Source: Cyprinodon diabolis (lineage: Eukaryota > Chordata > Actinopteri > Cyprinodontiformes > Cyprinodontidae). Taken from it: a stretch of 64,000 nt of DNA. Of the stretch, positions 56,109 to 64,000 are shown one piece after another; position 1 is the first letter of the stretch; the number at the start of each line of letters is the position of its first letter. The position numbers were made by a program, and so were the translations under genes. Below the pieces are notes generated by a model, which was given only the letters and a program-made list of their open reading frames with translations, made no database searches and had not been told where the DNA came from. The stretch is taken from positions 47,193,787 through 47,257,786 of the forward strand of contig CM060064.1 in assembly GCA_030533445.1 (NCBI GenBank), written 5' to 3'.

Positions 56109-56390
56109 TTATTTCATGGGAAATGAAGAAGAACCGAAAGGAAAATATGGAAGAAGCGAAAAGTTTATGTAGATTAAATACTTTCCATAGAGATAAACCT
56201 TGACTGTGACGTAATGAATCAGACTTTAAAACCAAACAGAGAGATTAAAGCTCAGACCCAAAGTCCAAAAGATAAAAGAACCGCTGAGATGAACCCGGTC
56301 CATCTCCTGCATGCTTTTAAAGTCACATATTTAGACATTTGCATTTATCTATAAAGAAGGAAAACATTTTAATGAACACCACTTAATTTC

Positions 56391-59010
56391 AATTTTTTCA
56401 ATTCAGTTTATTTATATAGCGCCAAATTCACAACACATGTCATCTCAAGGCACTTTACAGTTCAACCAGATCATACAGTCAAATTGATACAAAGTTTTCT
56501 ATCTAAGGAAAACCAGTTGATTGCATTGACTCATTGACTCAAATACAATCCCTCACACTAAGCATGCTTGCAGCGACAGTGGAGAGGAAAAACTCCCTTT
56601 TAACAGGAAGAAACCTCCAGCAGAACCAGGCTCAGTGTGAGCGGCCATCTGCTGAGGCCCACTGGGGTTCAAGGAGACAGAAGCAGAGATACAAAAAGCA
56701 GCTGTAAAAGGCGGCCCCGTCCAGGAAACACACAGCCAGGCAGACGAGCTCCAAGGCAGCTCCCATGTCAGCGGATGAAGAGAGCACATCCACCCAGCCA
56801 CGGCCAGAGAAACAGGACCACACTGGAAAACAGGCCAATCTCCAACATCTACAAACAAGGGTGTTGATGGAAGCAGCACAGCTGATGTTTCTTTCCTGGA
56901 TGACGTCACAGCCAAACAGGAACAGACGAGGCAAAGCTACTCTGAGGAAAAGCAGAGAGAGCAGAACGTTAGAGATTGAACTAACAGATTCTGCAGAGTG
57001 GGAGAATAGAGATAGAATGAAGCAGAATGATGAAAAAGGGGTCCCTATGTCCTCCAAAAGTCTAAGCCTATAGCAGCATAACTTTAAAGACAGCTCAGGA
57101 TAACCTGAGCCACCCTAACTATAAGCTTTATCAAAAAGGAAAGTTTTAAGCCTAGCCTTAAAAGTAGACAGGGTGTCTGCCTCACGGACTAAAACTGGTA
57201 GTTGGTTCCACAGGAGAGGAGCCTGATAACTAAAAGATCTGCCTCCCATTCTACTTTTAGAAATTCTAGGAACCACTAGTAAACCTGCAGATTGAGAGCG
57301 AAGTGCTCTGTTAGGAACATAAGGAACAATCAGATATCTGATATCAGATGGAGCTTGGCCATTTAAGGCTTTATATGTGAGAAGGAGGATTTTAAATTCA
57401 ATTCTTGATTTAACAGGAAGCCAATGAAGAGAAGCCAGGATAGGAGAGATATGATCTCTCTTTTTAATTTTCATCAGAACTCTGGCTGCATCATTTTGGA
57501 TCAGCTGAAGGCTTTTAACTACAGTTTGTGGACTTCCTGATAGTAAAGAATTACAATAGTCCAGCCTTGAAGTAACAAATGCATGGACTAGTTTCTCAGC
57601 ATCACCCCTGGACAGGAGATTTCTAATTTTTGCAATGTTCCTCAGATGAAAGAAGGAAATTCTAGAAACCTATTTGATCTGGGATTTAAATGACAGGTCC
57701 TGATCAAAAATAACACCAAGATTTTTTACTTTATTATCTGAAATCAGTTTAATCCCATCCAAATGAAGTGACTGGCTAATCAGCTTCTTTTTCAGAGACT
57801 CTGGTCCAAAGACTATAACTTCTGTTTTGTCTGCATTCAGAAGCAGAAAGTTAAGAGTCATCCAGGTTTTTATGTCTTCAGACATGCCTGTAATCTATGT
57901 AATGGGTTAGCTTCATCTGGATTATAGACAGATATAGCTGGGTATCATCAGCATAACAGTGGAAATTAATCCCATGCTGTCTAATAACTCTACCAATTGG
58001 GAGCATGTATAAAGTAAAGAGAATTGGTCCTAGCACGGATCCCTGTGGTACTCCACAGGTAACCTTTGAGCGTGTTGAAGATCTATCATTAACATAAACA
58101 AACTGAATTCGATCAGATAGATAAGATGTAAACCAGTCTAGTGCTGTTCCTTTAATTCCAACAAAATATTCAGGTCTTTCTAAAAGAATATTATGGTCAA
58201 CTGTATCAAATGCAGCACTAAGATCCAACAGGACGAGCACAGATACAAGTCCATTATCTGAGGCCATGAGAATATCATTAGTGACTTTCACCAGAGCTGT
58301 TTCAGTGCTATGATGAGCTCTAAAGCCAGACTGAAACTCTTCAAAAAGTTCATTATGGTGTAAGTGGTCGCAAACTTGTTTGGCAACTACTTTCTCAAGA
58401 ATTTTGGATAAGAAAGGAAGATTGGATATAGGTCTATAATTAACCAAGTCATCTGGGTCAAGAGACGGTTTCTTAAGCAGAGGTTTAATTACAGCAACCT
58501 TAAAAGCTTTAGGTACATATCCCTGTAACAGAGATAGATTAATCACATCTAAAATGGAGGAGGAGATCAAAGGGAATACCTCCTTAAATAACCTGGTTGG
58601 AACTGGATCTAACATACAAGTTGAAGGCTTAGATGAAGACAATAATTTTGCTAATTCAGAAAGTTCAACTGGATCAAAGCAGTCTAAACCCGGTTCAGAT
58701 TCCATGACTACCTCAGGTACAATCGCGGATAGAGGAGTGCTTATGATCTTACTTTTAATAAGATCAATCTTATTTATAAAGAATCCCATAAAATCATTGC
58801 TGCTAAGAGCAGGTGGAATGGACGGTTCAACAGAGCTATGGCTCTGGGTGAGTTTGGCAACTGTATTAAAAAGAAATCTAGGATTATTCTTATTCTCCTC
58901 TATTAATGAGGAGAAGTATGCTGCTCTTGCTTTACAAAGGGTCCTCTTATACAGCAGTAAACCATTTTTCCAGACTAGGAAGGACTCCCGCAGGCCTGTG
59001 GAGGTAACTT
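56391..59010 (-). mobile_element. L2-like LINE, longest copy, 5' truncated
   Basis: A 2.6-kb inverted L2-like element. The 3' UTR is at 56,391-57,110, the ORF2 C-terminus at 57,115-57,474 (119-aa frame), a middle block at 57,670-57,885 (LLNADKTEVIVFGPES) and the reverse-transcriptase core at 57,878-58,789. The endonuclease part is missing at the 5' side. Stops and frameshifts separate the three frames, so it is inactive. It supplies the segment after motif C that is deleted in the 38,498 copy. Confidence 0.9.
57878..58789 (-). pseudogene. L2-like reverse transcriptase core
   Basis: A 303-aa frame with motif [18 protein letters not shown], motif [19 protein letters not shown] and motif [11 protein letters not shown], preceded by [20 protein letters not shown] and [18 protein letters not shown], the usual fingers region of L2/CR1-group enzymes. 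The polymerase core looks complete, but the frame ends soon after motif C by frameshift. The copy at 38,498 differs by few residues, so both descend from the same recent source. Confidence 0.85.
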
Positions 59011-59106
59011 AACTCATTTCCATCTCTAGTCTCTTAGAACGGAAGGCAGAGCTACCTTTAATAGAACAATACTACATTAAACTCACCTTTACTCCACAAT
59101 ATTTAG

Positions 59107-59265
59107 ATCAGAGGTAACCAATTAAAAACCATTGGGGTCCGAATAAAGAAAATCATCAACCAGTAAAGCTCCGGAGACATTTTTAATTATAATTTGTTAC
59201 TTTAAACAGCATTTAACATTGAAATAAATTGAGGGCTTTATGCATCCATACACTGACTTTTTAAA
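59107..59265. repeat. Half copy of the 36,668 MITE
   Basis: Matches the left half of 36,668-36,900 ('ggtaaccaattaaaaaccat', 'catcaaccagtaaagctccg'). The right half is missing; A and T runs follow. Confidence 0.7.
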
Positions 59266-59378
59266 TAAAAAAAAAAAAAAATAATAATTTTTTTTTACAT
59301 TTTAAAATCTAAATTGTTTTTGAAGTAGAGACAACAAATATTCAGTTTGGTATATAGACAATTTCCTGTTTCACATAT

Positions 59379-59384
59379 TTTATT
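59379..59384 (-). terminator. Polyadenylation signal of the secreted-protein gene
   Basis: AATAAA on the minus strand, about 190 nt after the stop at 59,576-59,578. Confidence 0.45.
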
Positions 59385-59575
59385 AAACGTGTGTCTGCAT
59401 AAGAATGCACCTGGAATTAGATTTACATCCAATTGGATCATCAAAAAAAAAAAAAGTCAAACATTTAAATCTGAGCAATAATGTGTGTCTGATGATCAGC
59501 CTCTGTCATGCACTGCCCTCTAGTGGAACAAAGATGAGGCAGCATATTCAGGTTTTGTCTTCTGAAAGCTCTGCT

Positions 59576-62500
59576 TCACTGGTTCATCATCCTGCGAGAC
59601 CCCAGGTGGCAGTTATCCCACAGCACGTTGTAGTTGGAGCCTCCGACCCTCACAAAGTCCGCCACCGTCTTGGTTCCCTGGAAGTCTTTGGGTTGACCTA
59701 TTGGCTGCAGACAGGAAAAGGGTTCAGGACCATTTGATCATCGGATACATCCTTCAAAGAGGTTCAGTTCACAGACAGAAGTATATATCTCCAAAAACTG
59801 GGATGTTCTCTAATCTGCACAGGATCAAAATCACCTGCAAACTTGGTTCAGTCCCAGAAAATCAACCAGTAAAAACAGCTTTTACCAATTCCGCCCAGCA
59901 GAGCGATATGGGAAGGTGTGCGGTTCCAGTAGAACCTGTGGATATATAAAAGGCTGCATCCTCCAAGAACTCGTGCACAAGACGTGAGATTTGCCTTAAT
60001 CCCTTTAGCTTTTTTTATTTAGTTTATCCATTTAGTTTTGTATAAAAAATAAACTTTAGACTACCTTGACGGGCCTGTATCCCTTTAGTCATACACAAAA
60101 AACAATTTAAGGTCAGATTGCCATACGCTTCAAAAAACACCAAAAACTAAATAATTAAATTGTTTTTTTGTACACGACTAAAGGGATACATGGGTATTGA
60201 CTATGGTATGCTGGTCTGACAGAAAACCGGTCTATTTAACTGGGTTAAATACTAACCCTTTGAAGGTCCGTGAAAATTAGGAGGCCGGAAGAGTTTTGGC
60301 TGTGGATTCAAACAGGTCCAGTCTTCTCCAGCTTTCACTGCCCATACGCTCTGTCGCTTAGCAACCGTGACAGTTGACACACAAAGCAGGCAAAGAATGG
60401 ATACCAAACTTCTCACTGCTGTTCTGGGAGCTAATAACATTTTCGAGTAGCTTCAGCAGCAGAACCGTCGTCTCAGATATCAGATTTATAGTCCAAACAC
60501 AGCAGAGATATTGGAATCTGAGCTTGACTATCAGCCAAACCCATTTCCACAGATAAAACCTTTGAATAAACCAAACCTTACCGCTACATATCAGACTCAA
60601 TAACCATTAAAACAACTTAATTTTTATTAATTTCAGACGGAACTATTCACATATTTGGATTATATTAAACCGCACTTCCAATTTTCACCACTTATTCACA
60701 CCAATAGGGCTCGGGATCCGCGTTGCATTGTGGGATGTGGCGGCCATGTTGACAGCTACGCTCTGATAGCATAGCTCCGATAGCATAGCTCTTATACCGT
60801 AGCTCCGGTAGCATCGCTCCGAAAGCACAGGTCCGACACAACGTTGTGAGAGAAAAAAAAGATGTTAAAATCCCGAAAAGGATCTGGAATTTACTGGGAC
60901 ACATTAAATAGAGAAGCCAGGGACCGGTATGTTGACAAAATCAGCATACTTCAAAACAGTTCCCAAGCTACAAGTCCTTGGAGTCTCATGTGCAGTTCAT
61001 GAATGGATGGGTTCAGGAACTGCAGATCATAAAGCCAGCAAATAGTGGGAACACAGTAATCCAAACAAAGGTAAGCTGTGCTCAGACGGGCTCTGGAACC
61101 TGCTAATTTAGTAACTGCTAACCGCTAGTGCTAACAACCACTCACGCATGTAAAGTACTTTTAACTAGCTGCTATGTGTTTCAAAGGTGTAGTTAGTAAC
61201 GTTAACTGCCAACCCTCCCTAAACCCTCCGGGTTTCTCACGTATTTGAGCCTTTTCCCGCTGCCGTTTTTATCATTTTCCCGTAAAAGATCTCAACTTTG
61301 AAGGAAAGAAACAATGTAGGCTATAAAATAAAATCGTGCATCTTTAACTTACAAGAATGAAAATGCAGGAAACACACTCTCATTGACATCGGGATACTGT
61401 GGAAAGTTATGTTCGGTCGTCTTACAGCCGCGATCCAAGCTAGCCGACGACTCTTTATCTCTGACACTTGGTCTCCGTGGTTGCGCCTCCAGGCAGGAAA
61501 GCGGTGGAAAGTTAACCCATTTTCTATGTTTTTCCCATGGCGATCATGTGTTGCGCTGTTACAGCCCACAATACAGCAACGGTTTACCATGGTTGAAATC
61601 AAGTTAAGGTGAAATTAATCAAATTAACACACGGCTGAGAGGGAGTACAGTATGCGGTAGTCATAGGCAGTAGTCTGAGCAGCGGTAAAAGAGGCCTTCA
61701 AAATGGTCGGAGACGCAAAGTGCTTACGTCATGACGACCAAGCCCTATAAGCACACCTGACAAAAATACACAAGTTCTTCATGTTCATCCTGTGAAGAGG
61801 TTATACAGGCTAATACACACCCTTATACTAGAATGTTTTGGGTTTTATAACGGCGCGCTTCAGGCGTTCTATACTTTTGGGTAACTTTGTTTTTTGTAGT
61901 TCTTTTCTTGAAGGTTGTAGTCCCAATTGGACCAGCGTTATTCATGTGCCTGTCTGTCGTGTGATGGCCTCTGTGAGTCTTGGGCTTGTTGGGATTCACA
62001 AAAGCAGTCGGTAGCTCCTTTTTTACCCTGGATAGAGTTTAGCTACTGACCAAGCCAAAGGTGAAGGGAAAGGAGCTAAGAACAGGAGCTAGAAGCTACA
62101 ATTTGAGATATCTGGATTGAGTTCCTTGACATGTTTTATGTGTTTGAGGCTCACCTCCCAGTTTGAGCTCATGTGTCTAGCATCCGTCACCACCGTCTGA
62201 GAAGTGATTCCATAACCGTCTCCTTTATGCACCAACCACTGAGAGCCGTCATCCAGAGTTACTCTGCAAAGAAAACACAGGAGCTCTGAGAATTATCTGA
62301 CCTCAATATTCCGACCCTCTAATGACTAAAGTGTATGATAAGATCCACTCAAAGGTGCAAACGTCTCTGGATTTAATCCTCTTAACACCCACCTTATTTA
62401 AAGTAATTCTCACCTATGTTGCACACCCAAATGGAAAAGCAAATAACTGAGGAACTGTGAGCCCAAATTACATGTGATACATTATTTGAAAGCTAAAAAT

Positions 62501-63614
62501 ATGGTGAGTAAACAACAGCCTAAGCTGCATCCGTTTTTTTTTATTCTCGAAAATAATAGGTCTTTTTTGAACAGCAGTAATAGAGAACATGCTTGAGAAA
62601 AAGCATGTATCCTTGTATTACATTCGTTCTACATCATGTCAAACACTAATGCAGAAAATCTCAGACCTCTAGCTACAACAGTTCCAGAACTGTGGGGCTT
62701 TGAACTTTTATCGTCACAAGCGTCTCCAAATCTCTCCAAACGTGCCAGATTGTGCTTAATGCTTTTAATAAACTATTTGACCCCTAGAATAACACTGAAG
62801 CATTTTGATGGCCAGAAAACTTTTATGAAGCAAGTATTTACCAACTCTCAGCTGTGTGTTTCAAAGTCTACCCTTGTTTGAAACCTTATTTCATTGGCTA
62901 CAAAGCCCAACAGCCCACGTGGTCTCTACCAATAACAGCAGAGATGGGAAATGTGGAGTCAACAAGTCATCTCCATGTCATGTATTTAATCTACCCGGCC
63001 AATTGACCAGGTGAGTCCAATCTGCACAGGTTAATTCACGGTGAAGATTAGACTCACCTGCTTCAGTTGGTGGGTAGAACAAATACATGACATGGAGATG
63101 ACTTGTTGACTCCGCATTTCCCATCTCTGTCCGGAGGACTTTACCGTATTAACAGGAGAAGCGGCACAAGTGAAATTGGACACTGTCGTTGGACAACATG
63201 CAGTAATTTATAAATGTTTTAAATCAGGTTGGTTCTGGATTAGCCAGCAGGTGGGTCTGGATCCGGACCGAGGTCCGCTAATCCGTGACCTTTGCTGCAA
63301 GTGTTTGAAGGTTTTACTGACCGAACCCCAGAGTGACTGAAAGGTCCGAATGCAGATGAACTTCCTCCAAATCTCCTCCGAACCCTCTCAGCTTGGTAGA
63401 CTCGCTTGTTGTAGAGGTCCGTCAGATCCTGACCTGACAGGTCATAGCTGTGGGTCCTGGTTGATCCTGTCAAGGAATAAACACACAATCAGTAACTTGG
63501 CTCCCTTAAACCACAGAGTGGCTCTGATAGCTCCTCACCTCCAGACGAGGACTCCACAGAAACAGCCAGCAGAGCGAGAGCTGCTGAACACAGCAGAACT
63601 TTACAGAACCTCAT
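59576..63614 (-). CDS. Secreted single-Cys protein, permuted papain-fold-like
   Basis: Exons on the minus strand: 63,614-63,539; 63,466-63,322; 62,263-62,155; 59,704-59,576. All junctions are GT-AG with matching phases, giving 152 aa. Residues 1-20 are a signal peptide (KVLLCSAALALLAVSV), so the product should enter the secretory pathway. The mature part contains a single cysteine, C142. Motifs: H70 in FSHSGVRVTLDDG, then SQWLVHKGDGYG, ARHMSSNWE, and YNVLWDNCHLGSRRMM with C142 at a predicted helix start. His on an early strand followed by Asn-Cys late in the chain is the order seen in permuted papain-fold enzymes such as LRAT, PPPDE and some NlpC/P60 proteins. I do not recognise a named gene; the enzyme idea is inference. 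A TATA-like CTTTAAAAC lies about 40 nt before the ATG, near 63,650. Confidence 0.7.
60028..60232. repeat. Partial copy of the 43,315 transposon
   Basis: It matches both flanks of the nested element at 43,438-44,367 without that insertion, and ends in 'ggtatgctggtctgacaga'. It lies in intron 3 of the secreted-protein gene. Confidence 0.7.
60250..60690. repeat. Copy of the 22,472-24,695 element without its insertion
   Basis: Collinear with 22,505-22,790 plus 24,320-24,560 ('agagttttggctgtg', 'gacagttgacacacaaagc', 'cagacggaactattcaca'). A shorter relative lies at 31,430-31,620. Confidence 0.7.
60905..61070 (+). pseudogene. YqaJ-associated protein remnant
   Basis: Two pieces in different frames: REARDRYVDKISILQN (about 60,910-60,957) and SYKSLESHVQFMNGW..IKPANSGNTVIQTK (60,966-61,070), the latter ending at an AAG|GTAAGC donor. 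These resemble the N-terminal region of the YqaJ-nuclease proteins in ISL2EU-type transposons. The segment normally between them is deleted, which also shifts the frame. Confidence 0.55.
61353..61590 (-). pseudogene. THAP domain exon of a transposase
   Basis: Encodes a near-complete THAP (C2CH zinc) DNA-binding domain: RCCIVGCNS (first Cys pair), FHRFP, RRLAWIAAVRRPN (conserved Trp) and VCFLHF (Cys-x2-His). The exon ends at a strong CTT|GTAAGT donor. No following transposase exon exists in the element. Met at 61,590 gives the usual THAP start; another Met lies four codons upstream. Confidence 0.7.
61747..62154. other. Intron sequence, nothing recognised
   Basis: Part of intron 3 of the secreted-protein gene between the ISL2EU-like relic and exon 3. 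No repeat or exon was identified. Confidence 0.4.
62939..63129. mobile_element. Hairpin MITE
   Basis: CAGAGATGGGAAATGTGG and (inverted) CAGAGATGGGAAATGCGG begin arms of about 85 bp that pair nearly throughout. The unpaired centre is short. It lies in intron 2 of the secreted-protein gene. No clear target duplication. Confidence 0.75.
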
Positions 63615-64000
63615 GATGGATCAGTTTGTGCTCCGGGGTCCGGTTGAAGTTTTAAAGAGTCCAGAATCTCCTCCCACTGAGTTGGCAGAGCAGGAAGCAT
63701 GTTGGATTTTTCCACAGAAGATTTCACCTGATTGGCTCCTGGTTTAAAGTCCAAACAGGACTTTAAACAAGCTCCACCGATGTTTACCTTCTGTAAACTA
63801 ATCTGGTTTCAGCTATAGTTCCCCTCATGTCCACTAGAGGCTGGAACACGTTTAGAGACACATGCCTCACATCTCTACTTCGAAACCAAAAGAAACATGA
63901 ATTTTGATGAATTTTCAATCGGCTGAATGTAGATTTTTTTTCCGGCTCGGAGTTGATGGAGCCATTTGCAGAGGAAATGTTTGCCTCGGTGCTGCAGGTT

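Larger units (their letters stand above)
60706..61746. mobile_element. ISL2EU-like DNA transposon, internally deleted
   Basis: A 1,041-bp element with ends AGGGCTCGG and (inverted) AGGGCTTGG, flanked by AT on both sides, the 2-bp duplication expected of ISL2EU. It keeps two first-exon-like pieces reading toward each other: a YqaJ-associated one on the plus strand and a THAP domain on the minus strand. The gene pair THAP-transposase plus YqaJ nuclease is known from ISL2EU elements. Most of both genes has been deleted. Confidence 0.65.

Overview
This is nuclear DNA from a teleost fish, probably a percomorph. The genes are split by GT-AG introns. The spaces between them are packed with fish-type transposons: L2-like and I-clade LINEs, Tc1, hAT, piggyBac-like and ISL2EU-like elements, and many short inverted-repeat elements. 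There are no operons and nothing of prokaryotic or viral type was recognised. All exon models below were built by eye from splice signals, reading phase and protein resemblance.

Layout. (1) 1-4,193: repeats. (2) 4,194-4,434 (-): first coding exon of an ENPP7-like ecto-phosphodiesterase; the rest of the gene lies off the left edge. (3) 4,879-8,995: LINE fragments with an apparently intact Tc1 transposon inserted in one of them. (4) 12,993-15,736 (+): mrps12, two coding exons. (5) 18,603-30,612 (+): a C2H2 zinc-finger gene with 17 fingers in seven coding exons, or eight if a 69-nt in-frame intron is spliced. Its introns hold nested hAT elements, a 46-bp minisatellite and a repeat pair partner. 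(6) 30,613-35,850: a mosaic of DNA transposon remnants. (7) 36,025-51,826 (+): tmem116, a seven-helix GPCR-like protein, 11 coding exons, all phases consistent, 359 aa. Its introns hold an L2-like copy with reverse transcriptase, a nested DNA-element pair, a 1.6-kb TTAGC-rich tandem array and a 20-bp minisatellite ending about 38 bp before the last exon. (8) 52,260-59,050: repeats, including a 2.6-kb L2-like copy. (9) 59,576-63,614 (-): a four-exon gene for a 152-aa secreted protein with one cysteine in its mature part, whose His and Asn-Cys-His motifs resemble permuted papain-fold (LRAT, PPPDE, NlpC/P60) enzymes. Its third intron holds a deleted ISL2EU-like transposon that still carries a THAP exon and a YqaJ-associated exon.

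The host genes are unrelated in function: lipid phosphodiesterase, mitochondrial translation, DNA binding, membrane receptor-like and secreted putative thiol enzyme. The window shows no sign that they form one pathway. The most unusual items are the secreted single-cysteine protein, the ISL2EU-like relic, the tandem arrays inside tmem116 and the zinc-finger gene, and several nested transposons whose target duplications can still be read.
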